DNA from: Sternotherus odoratus
Lineage: Eukaryota; Chordata; Testudines; Kinosternidae
NCBI GenBank assembly: GCA_032164245.1
Contig: JAVMKO010000003.1
Location: 5,838,651 to 5,902,650, forward strand
Direction: 5' to 3'
DNA: 64,000 nt
Shown: positions 34,684-45,699 of the stretch, in pieces
Numbering within the stretch: position 1 is the first letter of the stretch
Layout of the letters: every line of letters begins with the position of its first letter
The notes under the pieces: generated by a model
Told to the model about the DNA's origin: nothing
Seen by the model: the letters and a program-made list of their open reading frames with translations, nothing else
The model's database searches: none
Program-made: the position numbers and the translations under genes

Positions 34684-35845
34684 CAGTAAACCCTCGATTT
34701 AACGGACCCCGATTTAACGGACTTCGGATGCAACGGACAAAATTTCCGATGCATCCGAAATCCGTTATTCGGGGGCTGCCGGCTCCCGCCCCGGGGAGCC
34801 GGGCAGGAGCTGTCAAACCCCCCCCCCCCCACGGCTCCCCTGTGTTGACAGCTCCCGCCGGGACTTGACAGCTCCCGCCGGGCTCCCCCCTGTGGGGAGC
34901 CCGGCGGGAACTGTCAACCCCCCCCCCCCCGGCTCCCCCTGCAGGGAGCCGGGTGTGTGTGTGTGGGGGAGTTGACAGCTCCCGCCCGGCTTCCCGCAGC
35001 GGGGAGCCCGGCGGGAGCTGTCAACCCCCCCCCCCACGGCTCCCCTGTGTTGACAGCTCCCGCCGGGACTTGACAGCTCCCGCCGGGCTCCCCCCTGTGG
35101 GGAGCCCGGCGGGAACTGTCAGCCCCCCCCGCCCGGCTCCCCCTGCAGAGGTTGACAGCTCCCCGCCCGGCTCCCCGCAGCGGGGAGCCCAGCGGGCGAG
35201 TTGACAGCTCCCGCCCGGCTCCCCGCAGCGGGGAGCCCGGCGGGAGCTGTCAACCCCCCCCCACCCGGCTCCCCACAGGGGGAGCCGGGCGGGGGGGGGG
35301 TTGACAGTTCCCGCCGGGCTCCCCACAGCGGGGAGCCCGGCGGGAGCTATCAACTCCCCCCCCCACCCTGCAGGGGGAGCCGGGCGGGGGGGGGTTGACA
35401 GTTCCCGCCCGGCTCTCCGCTGCGGGGAGCCGGGCGGGCGAGTTGACAGCTCCCGCCGGGCTCCCCACAGCGGGGAGCCCGGCGGGAGCTGTCAGCTCCC
35501 TCCCCCCACCCGGCTCCCTGCAGGGGGAGCCGGGCGGGGGGGGTTTGACAGTTCCCGCCCGGCTCCCCACAGCGGGGAGCCCGGCGGGAGCTGTCAACAC
35601 CCCCCCCCCCACAGCCGGGACCTGGGCGGGTGGGTTGACGGCTCCCGCCAGGGTCCCAGCAGCCGGGCTCCCGGCCGTGATAAAAGTAAAACCTCGACAT
35701 AACGGACTAATTCGGGCGAGAGGGGTGTCCATTGTCAGCCAAAAGTCCATTATTTAATAATTTTAAAAAATTATTAAATAACGGACTTTCGGCTTTAACG
35801 GACACCCCCTCGCCCGAATTAGTCCGTTATATCGAGGTTTCACTG
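34684..35845. mobile_element. Pogo/Tigger-like element with internal minisatellite, 1162 bp
   Basis: It begins CAGTAAACCCTCGATTTAACGG and ends with the inverted counterpart finishing in 'tatcgaggtttcactg'. It is flanked by TA on both sides (34682-34683 and 35846-35847), the Tc1/mariner-superfamily target. No transposase is present. The centre (about 34780-35680) is a GC-rich minisatellite, and 35684-35845 is itself an inverted repeat around 'ttattaaataacgg'. The sister copy at 48917-50096 lies in the opposite orientation. Confidence 0.8.
34780..35680. repeat. GC-rich palindromic minisatellite inside pogo-like element
   Basis: Variable units of roughly 55-65 bp alternate 'ggggagcccggcgggagctg' with C-runs and 'cccgcccggctccc'. 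Each half unit is the complement of the other, so single strands would form long hairpins. Open frames on both strands (up to 166 codons) are artefacts of the repeat. Confidence 0.85.
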
Positions 35846-35847
35846 TA

Positions 35848-36900
35848 TCTCCCTATGCTCAGAATAGAATATACCATGGTACTGCAGTTACTGAGCATTG
35901 GGGATTGACCATGTGCGGTAGGCTGGCACTACTGCCTAATGACAATACTCCGGACTCTGTTGCCTAATGGCAAGTCCAAGGCCCACTCTACAGCAGTTAA
36001 TGGTAGCGTCGCCCAGTGACAAGAGCCCAAAGGCCACTCTACCTAGTGGCTACCGGGGGTGAGGTAGGGGAACCTGGGCCCATCCTACTCCCTCAGGTTC
36101 CAACCCAGAACCCGTCAAAACAGTAAGGGTCCAGGATCTAGACCTCATATTCATGTTCCGTGGGTGACTTCCTACCCTTGTTTCTGTACTTCCATCAGTG
36201 TCACTGCTCTGTCTTGGGATCCCTCCTGGCTTCCCCCCAGGTTTGTCTCCGAAGCGCCTTCTCCTGTTAACAGTGAGAAGTCCCCTTCGGCTCCTGTGGT
36301 CTAAGGGCTTCCAGCAGCTTGGCAGTGAGGCTCAGTCCCAGCAGCTTGGACTGTCAGTGACTTCCTGGCAGGAGGCTGCTGCACCCAACTGCTCTCTCCT
36401 GCTACTGGGAGCATGCCCAGCAGAGGCAAGGGACATGGTTTCCTGCATCCAGAGCAGCTCCTTAATTGTCCTAACTTCCCTTCTATTGTCTGTACTCCTC
36501 CTAAATTGCTTTGCTATATCCCATCATCCAGAGGCGCTGCTTTTCTGGTTTCCTTGGGGGTGCTCAATCCCTGCTACGCCCTGGGCCCCACCCCCCTCCA
36601 CTCCTTCCCCCACACCACCCAGCCTCGTTCCCACCCTGTTCTGCCCCTCTCTGAGGATGCCTTGCCTTGCGCCACCTTTTCCTGCCACCGCTCCTCCCAT
36701 TTCCCCCCCTCAGCGCCTCCTGCTTGCTGCTGAACAGGTGGGCAGGAGGTGCTAGGGAGGAGGGGGAAGAGCTGACTGGTGGGACTGGTTGGCAGGTGCT
36801 GGGGGGGGGGAGCGGGAGGAGCTGATCGGCAGGGCCATTGGTAGGTGCTGAGCATCCACTATTTTTTTCCCTTGGGTGCTCCAGCCCTGAAGCTCTGATC
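35848..36900. other. Intergenic, two uncharacterised repeat-like blocks
   Basis: 36543-36900 contains 'gggggtgctcaatccctg' and ends 'gggtgctccagccctga', suggesting a truncated hAT-like MITE. 35870-36540 may be LTR-derived but was not assigned. The 185-codon frame at 36198-36755 crosses these blocks and is not considered a gene. Confidence 0.3.
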
Positions 36901-36904
36901 AGCC

Positions 36905-37320
36905 CACGACAGCGGCCTTCACAGCCCACTTGTTAGATTTCCACCTTTGTGCTTTCTCCTATGCTGCTCTCACGCTTGGGAGGTACCTCCCACAAACCTC
37001 TGCAAAGCCACCTCATTATCTATTTTCATATCCCTTCTCAAAACTCTTGTCATAATGCCTACAATAACATGCCAACGGTCAGCCTGCTGAGGTGCAGAGA
37101 CCACTGCCAATCGTGCTGACCAATAAAGTCTCATTGTTCCCTTGTACCCCCTCATCTTTCTACATCTATCTGTTGCCTCTTGTGACTATAAGCTTGTTGG
37201 GGGCAAGGATTGTCCTTTTGTTCTGTGTTTGTACTGTCCCTTGGACAGTGGGGTCCTGGTCTGTGTGTGACTAGGTCTCCTAAATACAACAAGGAATAGA
37301 AACTTACAATAAGAATATTA
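36905..37320 (+). repeat. L2-like LINE 3' end
   Basis: The stretch 'ataagcttgttgggggcaag' followed by 'gttctgtgtttgtactgtcc' and 'tggggtcctggtctgtg' is the 3' end of an L2-like LINE or a SINE derived from it, closing with AATAA-type repeats. Confidence 0.6.
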
Positions 37321-38021
37321 ATAATGATGAACTACATCGTCTAATTGACAATGTAAGATCCATGGGGCAAGAACCCAATCTTCTGTATATTGTAATATAA
37401 TTCAAATCTAGTGTCAGCTGGGATGAGAACTACTAAAGCAGTCAGGTAGAAATATTTTATGTGATGTTTATTTATGACTATTCAGATAGAGATTATTATT
37501 ATATTATTAGATCTTTAATCTCCTTTGTAGATGAAATTGCCTTTGGAAATTGTTCCAGACTCCCACAATGTTTTTTTTTTTAAAATGTTTAAGATGCTCT
37601 TCATCCATTTTATGACATCTATATCACATCTATCCCAAATATGCAAACTTTATAATATCCATATATATTACCACTTGAATGCTTTTTGCCAAGAAGTGTT
37701 AGTTTGTGTTACAGTCCTAGTTTCAGAAGAGTTTTGCTTTGTTGCTATTCAATAATTGCTGCACGACTCAATAGCAAAGTAAGAAATCTGTTGTCAAAAT
37801 ATGAAAAGTTCCCATTACTTTTAATGAGAAATTGTTTTTTTGTCCCACTCACACAAGTGCTTCTTCTAACTAGAACTGAGAAAACTGGTTAATTTCTTAA
37901 ATATCATCTCATCAAGGCACATTAAGCCACTTGATTGTAGTAACAGTGGACTTTCATGCTGCACTTACAGATGAAATCCACCAGATGGCTTAAGGAAATG
38001 AATTTCATTACTAAGGCGACC
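37321..38021. other. Intergenic, nothing recognised
   Basis: AT-rich, with no family assigned. Confidence 0.45.
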
Positions 38022-38485
38022 AGGTAGCTAATAGAATGAGGAATACTTGTGTTACCTTAGAGACTAAAAAATATATTTGGGCATAAGCTTTCATGGGCTA
38101 AAATGCACTACATCACATGCATGGAGTGGAAAATACAGTAGGAAGATACATATATACAGAGAACATGAAAAGATGGGGGGTTACCATGCCAACTCTAACC
38201 AGACAAATCAATTAAGTTGGGCTATTATCAGCAGGAGAAAAAAAAAAACTTTTGTAGTGATAATCAAGATGGCCCATTTCAAACAGTTGACAAGAAGGTG
38301 TGAGTAACAGTAGGGGGAAAATTAGCATGGGGAAATAGTTTTAATTTGTGTAATGACTCATCCACTCCCAGTCTTTATTTGAGGCTAACTTAATGCTGTC
38401 CAGTTTGCAAATTAATTCCAGTTCCAGAGTAGGGGCGTTAGGGGACGAGAGCTAAGGAAGTGTTGTTCTAACGCACCTACTGTAT

Positions 38486-39896
38486 TTGTGCTACATTGAT
38501 GACATCATCATCTGGACCCATGGAAAAGAAGCCCTTGAGGAATTCCACCAGGATTTCAACAATTTCCATCCCACCATCACCCTCAGCCTGGACCAATCCA
38601 CACAAGCGGTCCATTTCCTAGACACAACTGTGCTAATAAATGGCACTGTCACAGGGTCCGCACAGGTCTCTCTCTTTCTCCCCTGTGCCCTGGCTGCTTC
38701 CCTCTACTGCCTTTTATTTACAGTGCAGTACAGTGGCCTCAGTGCATGAAAGTGCTTCCCTTTATCCCCCAACATGTAGCCTCCTTTTACTTGGTTCCAG
38801 GGTCTCCAGGCCCCCGAGGTCCCCTGCCTCTGGTGAGGAGAAAGCCTCCTGTCCCTTTCCTGGCTCACCCCCAACTGAGTTCAGCTCAGGGCTTTTCTAG
38901 CCCTCTCAGTCTGCAGCCCTGCTGTGACCACTTAGCCCAGCCTACTGCGGTGAGTCATCCCTCATTAGGGCCCACAGCTGGGCTCCCTGCTGACTGCTCC
39001 AAGCCCCTGCCCCTGCCCCTCCTGCCAGAAAGCAGGACTTAGCCAGCAGGAGCAGGGCATTCAAGGGGTTTTACTTCTGCCCTGCCACAGGCACCCTATA
39101 CTGGAAACCTACTGACTGCTATACTTACCTTCATACTTCCAGCTTTCATCCAGACAACATCACATGATTCATTGTCTACAGCCAAGCTCTAAGATATAAC
39201 CGCACTTGCTCCAATCCCTCAGACAGAGACAAAAGCCTGCAAGATCTCTATCAAGCATTCTTAAAACTACAATACCCACTTGTTGAAGTGAAGAAACAGA
39301 TCGACAGAGCCAGAAGAGTACCCAGACGTCACTTACTACAGGACAGGCCCAACAAAGAAAGTAAGAGAATGCCACTAGCCACCACTTTCAGCCCCCAACT
39401 AAAACCTCTGCAGCACATCATCAAGGATCTACAACCTATCCTGAAGGACAATCCCTCACACTCACAGACCCTGGGAGACAGGCCCCCAACCTGAAGCAAA
39501 TACACACCAGCAACCACACACCACACAACAAAAACACTAACCCAGGACCTATCCTTGTAACAAAGCCCGTTACTAACTCTGTCCACTTATCTATTCAAGG
39601 GACACCATCTAGGACCTAATCACATCTGCCACACTATCAGGAGCTCATTCACCTACACATCTACCAATGTGATATATGCCATCATGTGCCAGCAATGCCC
39701 CACTGCCATGTACATTGGCCAAACCGGACAGTCTCGATGGAAAAGCATAAGTGGACACAAATCAGACGTCAAGAATTATAACATTCAAAAACCAGTCAGA
39801 GAACACTTCAACCTCCCTGGATACTCAATTACAGACCTGCAATTCTTCAACAAAAAAACCCTTCAAACGGACTCCAGGAAGAAACTGCAGAATTGA
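38486..39896 (+). pseudogene. PLE reverse transcriptase and GIY-YIG endonuclease remnant
   Basis: The start (38486) gives CYIDDIIIW, the YxDD catalytic palm motif, then FLDTTVLING just before the insertion at 38647. Beyond it the frame resumes at 39090 with GTLYWKPTDCYTYLH, has an in-frame TGA at 39165-39167, and continues to a TGA at 39492. After a frame change, 39669-39896 encodes IYAIMCQQCPTAMYIGQTG, the GIY-YIG endonuclease signature that separates PLEs from other retroelements. The arginine expected after the second motif is not clear (QSRWKSISGHKSDV). It is not functional. Confidence 0.85.
38647..39089 (-). mobile_element. Probable solo LTR inside the PLE, 443 bp
   Basis: The insert has TGTCACAGGG at one end and CCCTGCCACA at the other (TG...CA ends). 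It is flanked by an exact 5-bp duplication GGCAC at 38642-38646 and 39090-39094. Removing the insert and one duplicate restores the PLE frame (I-N-G-T-L-Y-W). TG...CA ends with a 5-bp duplication fit an LTR. The ends are also imperfect inverted repeats, so a small DNA transposon cannot be excluded. It has no coding capacity. Confidence 0.75.
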
Positions 39897-40333
39897 AATA
39901 AATTTGCAAACTGGACACTATTAAATTAGGCTCGAATAAAGACTGGGAGTGGATGAGTCATTACACAAATTAAAACTATTTCCCCATGCTAATTTTCCCC
40001 CTACTGTTACTCACACCTTCTTGTCAACTGTTTGAAATGGGCCATCTTGATTATCACTACAACATATTTTTTTTCTCCTGCTGATAATAGCCCAACTTAA
40101 TTGATTTGTCTGGTTAGAATTGGTATGGTAACCCCCACCTTTTCATGTTCTCTGTATATATGTATCTTCCTATTGTATTTTCCACTCCATGCATGTGATG
40201 TAGTGGATTTTAGCCCATGAAAGCTTATGCCCAAATATATTTGTTAGTCTCTAAGGTGCCACAAGTACTCCTTGTTCTTTTTGCTGATACAGATTAACAC
40301 AGCTACCCCTCTGAAACCTTTCAGGTTGCTAAT

Positions 40334-42799
40334 GTTGCCTAGGAAGATGTTGGGGGGAGGGAGGGAAGAGAAGGGAGTAAGGCCAATGGAGAAAATTGTC
40401 TATTCAATTAATCATTAAAATACCTAGTGTAAACAAGTCAAGCAACATGAGCCTTTATTACTGTGTACATTTACTTTCAATCCTTTGTGTTTCTTATAAA
40501 CTTTACTAATAAGAGTAACGGTTGCCATTCAATAATGTGCCATAGCTGTTAAACCTTATGAAGCTCCAATTTCAGTTTTACCGCACCAGCACAGCAGTCT
40601 CCACTGAGTACCAAATGTGGATATTTATAGAAAACTTATTACGGTGTATTGTAGAGTTGTTTTTCAGCCCTATATTAAAAACCAGTGCTATTTAAAAGGA
40701 TTATTTCCGTTAGTAGGCAAGTGTATACAGCACTGTCATTTGTTTTGATAAAATCCTTACCACCGTTTCATACAAGCTAGCATTGACTGACAAAGCCAAA
40801 GAATTTCCTTGAGATTGCAAGATGCATTCACAAAATACTGGCAGCCCACATCCATATTCGAAAGGCCTCTGTTTTGTTCTGAATAACCACTGGGAGTATC
40901 TCATGGATGTGATCAATGCAGCAGTTGCAATCTTCCACTGACAGAATTTCCCATAAGAATTTCTTAATGATTCCACCAGCTTCTTTTTATTTTGTGGCTT
41001 CGCTTATAAATGAGAACAGCATCTAAAAGAATTCCATGCTCCTTTATCCGGTTTATGTCTATGCACCTTAGGGGAGCACGGAGAAAAACAATACAATTAT
41101 ACACATCAAGGAATACACAGTGTATATCCCAACATCCAGTGTCTTCGGGGTCGTCAGCTATCCCTCGATATGAGGACAATGTTGGGAGAGGGGAGAGATG
41201 TTACACCTTTGACAGAGACCTACGCATGACATTTTTTAAGATGGGAGAGTTGGTGCACAGGCAGCAACCTCACAAAACTTGACAGGAAGGAGCCCAGCAC
41301 CTGGTAGCAGGGGAGTCCAAGACAACTGTAGGTCTCCATCCTGCTGCAGCCCTCATCTGTAGAGAACTAACAAATCTTCAAATACACCTGTTCTGTTGTT
41401 GGGAAGTTTGGATTGTGCTTTGTCTGGAACCTCACCTCAGAACTATTCACCAAGGATGACCCTACCAGGAGTACAAGACTCTGGACAACTTAGTTCTGAG
41501 GGCCATGGAAACACACAAGTCTCTCCACCACAACAAGGTAACAGTCCAAGGAGAGGACCGTTATCTTATGGGTAAGGCCATGGGAACCACTTACTCTGAA
41601 ATTCTTTCACTATTATTTAGAATAAGGATCTATTAGCAGAGTTTGAGCATCTCTAGTGTTTTCTGCAGAATTTAAGCTTTCATTAAATATCTATTTCTCT
41701 AATCTTCCTGGTTTTGAGGAATATCTTCCAAAATATGACCCAATTATAAGGTATCTTCCTGACAGACTGAATCAATAGATTTGAGAGAGGAGCAAGCTGT
41801 CCAGTTAATCCCAGCTGGATGGTGAGTCTTACGTATAATGATTACAATATAAACATCAACACAATTATTTCACTACTGGTAATTTTATCAGAAGCTTCCA
41901 GATTATATGCTCTAGCCATCACGGTTGTATTAACTTGCTGAGGTTGGCAAACAGGGGTGCTGTAACCAGGACACATGCTAAAAGTGGGGTGCAGGATTCC
42001 ACTCTGAGAGAAGTACATGTGCTGGGCCTGTCTTTGAAAGGGTTTCTATGGAAGAACTGAGTGAGGAGTCAAAGATGCAGCTAACTCTGGAGCTGCGAGA
42101 GAGGGCATATGTCTTTTTACTACCTACTGTTAACAATTTTTCATTCTAACAAATCTCTCATTGTATGCTACATACTTGAAGTTGCTTTCCACTGTGTCCA
42201 ACTCCCCATTATCTTTTTCAAGATAAAACAGTCCTCACATGTACAGTAGAGACTCTATTATATTAAATTGCCCATTGTTTTTGACATCCCTCTGTAAATC
42301 CCAATTCACTGCACTATAACGAATAATTATATTGCAGTATTGTTCAATACTTCACCCAGTGAATACCCATCGGAGAAGAACAACTGATTTTTTTTCCTGG
42401 GTCACTCCATTTTTTGTACAATTTACATAGCTTTATCTGTGTCTGAAAGCTCATCTAGCTCACAAATGCCAAGGGGAAATGCGTGACTGGTTAAACGTTT
42501 CTTCCTTCTCCAGAAAATGGAGGTAGATAACTGTATTGTTTGTATCTATTTTTGTGATTTATCAGGGGTAATATACACCACCATTGCAGATAGAGTTCAG
42601 TTCTGTTCTAGTGCTGACAATAGCTGGAATTTATGGTTGATAAAAATCTCTTGCCCCCTTGACTGGAGATTCTCTTTAGAATTTGTTAATGTCACTACTT
42701 AACTTTTTTGAAGCAGTGGGTCTTGCTGGTTGGTGATGCAAGGCATAATTCTATGGTCATCTAGAGGCAAGCTGTAACATGGGCTATCCATATTATTGG
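40334..42799. other. Intergenic, nothing recognised
   Basis: About 2.5 kb without a recognised repeat family or exon. The 88-90-codon frames at 40710-41282 are on both strands and match nothing recognised. Confidence 0.45.
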
Positions 42800-42985
42800 G
42801 GGGAGGGATAGCTCAGTGGTTTGAGCATTGGCCTGCTAAACCCAGGGTTGTGAGTTCAATCCTTGAGGGGGCCATTTAGGGATCTGGGCAAAAAATCTGT
42901 CAGGGGACAGTACTCGATCCTGCTAGTGTAGGCAGGGGACTGGACTCGATGACCTTCAAGGTCTTTCCAGTTCTAGGAGATTGGT
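42800..42985 (+). mobile_element. tRNA-derived SINE of the turtle type, second copy
   Basis: It is nearly identical to the copy at 21491: 'ggatagctcagtggtttgag' (A-box), 'gtgagttcaatccttgag' (B-box), then the same body with 'gactggactcgatgacc'. The close similarity suggests relatively recent amplification. Confidence 0.92.
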
Positions 42986-45162
42986 ATATCTCCATTTATA
43001 TTATAGGTAGCTCTGGTAGCATCATCTATACGTAGGGTTTTCTGACTCTTAACACTTTGCCAAACTTGAACTGTTCAGGCTCAAATTTTCCATGTCAGCT
43101 GTCTGCCTCAGGGTGAACAGTTTTGGAAAGTTTAAGCAGAAATGGTGAATATATTTCTTAAAACAAAATTAGGGGAAAATGCTTTGTTTTGCCATGTTAC
43201 AAATTCTTACAACCATTTCATCGAGAAGCTCTAGAACCTCCATGCTTTGGAGCAGGGACTTGAAATTTGGAGTGTGGGTGTGTTAGTGTGTGTGTGTCTT
43301 TTAACATTTTTATTAAATTAAAAACAAAGACATCTCCCACCACCACCAAAAAAATAATAATCTGGCCATGTTATAAGCCTTAGAAAAGTATCAGTTTACA
43401 TGAACTCAGAGATTTGTCTGAGTTTACAGCTAAATTCTCTGAAGTTTCTGTCTGTGTTGAGCATGCTCTAGAGACCAGGGTTGTAGGAGCTGAGCAGGAC
43501 TTTCCTTGCTACTCGTGGCTGCAGTGGTGCTGAGCACCAGAACTGACAGTGAATTGTCTGCCCTGTGCCCTCAATGCTCCCCGCGAGGACACAGACTAAT
43601 TCCGTGCACAGGATGGACTGTGCTCTCGGGATTCATTAGGGTTGTGTAGTGAAGGAAGCTGTCTGTAGGATGCTTCCCTTATGTGTTGCAGAAGTTGGAA
43701 GGTGTATGGTGAATGAGTTAGGTGACTCCAAGAAGAGAAAGAATGGCTTCATGGTTAAGACTGTTGAATGCTTCCCTGAAGAACTGGATTCTATCCCTGC
43801 CTTTGCAACAGAGTTCCTGTGCAATGCTAGTCAAATTTAAAACATTTTTTCCCCAAGTGATCATCAAATTGTATGTTCTTCATTTTCTGTGTGCCCAACT
43901 TGAGTGTGTTTGAGTGATTTGGAGAAGTGTTGAGCACTGACATGTGCAACAGAAGTCAATGGGATCAGTACTCTGAAAAATCAGGATCTAGAAGCCTCAT
44001 ATTGGGCACCCAAAATTAGCAGACACTTTTGACACCTTAAATTCTCTGTGACTCATGTTACAGTCACTGGGTTCACTACACCTCTGACCCTTCCTGGTCT
44101 AAGTGTCCCCCTTCTTGTCTTTGGCCTTGAACAATCATCTCTTTGGGATGGAATCATGCATTTCTCCTACTCTTGGGTAGGTTTTGAGCTATACTCCCCT
44201 GGTACTAACCACAATTTCCTCAGCAAGCCTGACTTAGTTTCAGTACCTGCAGTTCTGCTCATTGGGAGCCATGATCAGTGGCATCCAGTCACCAGAAAGC
44301 CTTCTTAAAGCAAAGCATTGTTTATTTAGAACCAAATAATTTCAGAGCAAGAGATTTTAAAATAATAAATAGCCTATACACGCCAGTCTTTTGTAAGGCC
44401 TACCATCTCCTTGAAGCTTGGGAAAACACCAACTGCTTCCTGTAGAATCTCTCTTGGAGTCTGTATCCATCTGTTCCTACTACAAACAGCTCACTGGCAA
44501 CTTCCAGTCTTTCTCTCCAGAATCTTTTAAACCATTTGGTGTCTCTGATCTCTAGACGCCAAGCCTTAGTAAAACGGCCATGTATCTTTGGCTGGAGACT
44601 GGAAGTATAATCTTTATTGCAAATGGCTCAGCCATTGTTTTGTAATTGTCCCAAAGTGTTTGTTGGGAGGATGTTTATCTAGTGATATTGTATACATTTA
44701 TACAGGAAATTTCAACAACTCAATATAGCTATCCAGTGACTACCCCACTAACTAGGTCACAGTATTCATAAAATTATTACATAATAGCTCCACATCTGCC
44801 ACAACCCAGTTCCTCATCTGTAAAATGGGGAAGATATCCTCACTCACAAGGGTGTTGTGAAAACAAATAATTTACCATATTGATGAGCGCTAGAGAAAGG
44901 CCATGAAGAAATTAATAACTCTGTGTTCAGAGAAGGATTTGAAGGATCTGTGGTAGATAAGAATGAGAAAACAAAATACTGAATGCTGGTCATTAAATGA
45001 GCACTGTCCATTCTGTGCCCTGAATAAGGCAGGCGACCTGTGGAAAAATAATATGTGAACATGTACTTGCTGTACCATAATGTACAAGCACAAGGCGGCA
45101 ACATTAAGTTTGCACAGGCAACCCTACTTTTAGCATTTTTTAACTTTGAGTGCTTGAGTTGT

Positions 45163-45164
<2 letters not shown>
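42986..45164. other. Intergenic with scattered CORE-SINE remnants
   Basis: 43750-43830 ('atggttaagactgttgaatg' ... 'ctttgcaacagagttcctgt') and 44810-44890 ('ctcatctgtaaaatgggg' ... 'gggtgttgtgaaaac') look like MIR-class SINE pieces. 43960-44020 resembles another old SINE. Nothing else was recognised. Confidence 0.45.
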
Positions 45165-45205
<41 letters not shown>

Positions 45206-45206
45206 G
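45165..45206. repeat. Compound (TG)n(TA)n microsatellite
   Basis: A TG run (45165-45184) passes directly into a TA run (45185-45206), read directly. Confidence 0.95.
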
Positions 45207-45699
45207 GCATCACTGGTGTGTGAGTGTATATTTATATCTATATAATCACTGCTTACTGCATGAGATAACCAGGCTATGAAACCCTTGTTTAAAAAAAAAG
45301 TATAAAAATTTAGACCAAGACTATGCCAAAGAACCCAAGCCCGACAACCTAAAAATCCTGGTACAAATGAGCTTTAATTTAAACAGCATATACAAAGAAC
45401 AGAATTTGTTAAGTTTCACCTTAAACAAAATTCTTGGGAGTTAGAGGAGAGGGCAGGCAAACTCCTACCATCTAGGCTGAAACAAAAAATCCAATAGACA
45501 AAACTCCCTAATACATGATACTAAAAGAAAAATATGCATGACACAGGACAATAACCAGTTTTGGCTTTTATTTAGAATTATACAAAGTAGATCCTCCCAC
45601 CAGTTCCTATGATGGACTTGAACAAACTCCTTGATAGTTTCTTTGCCGGGCACCTCAGAAGACCAGAAGAATTTCTTTGATACCTTATTCATCCTAAAA

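Larger units (their letters stand above)
38033..40322 (+). mobile_element. Penelope-like element with inverted terminal arms, 2290 bp
   Basis: The 11-bp flanks at 38022-38032 (aggtagctaat) and 40323-40333 (aggttgctaat) differ at one base. The left arm 38033-38433 is the reverse complement of the right arm 39893-40318 over about 400 bp, both containing the PLE end text and a hammerhead-like motif. Between the arms lie the C-terminal part of a PLE reverse transcriptase and a GIY-YIG endonuclease. A 443-bp LTR-like insertion at 38647-39089 breaks the coding part. The N-terminal half of the protein is missing. Confidence 0.85.

Noticed and set aside
34813..35757. Overlapping frames of 110-166 codons on both strands
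   Set aside because: They lie in the palindromic GC-rich minisatellite of the pogo-like element; both strands are open because of GC content and repetition.
36198..36755. 185-codon + frame
   Set aside because: It is proline- and serine-rich, crosses the start of a MITE-like block, and has no domain or splice context.
21491..42985. tRNA genes at 21491 and 42800
   Set aside because: A- and B-box-like sequences are present, but a long shared non-tRNA body follows in both copies, so they are SINEs.
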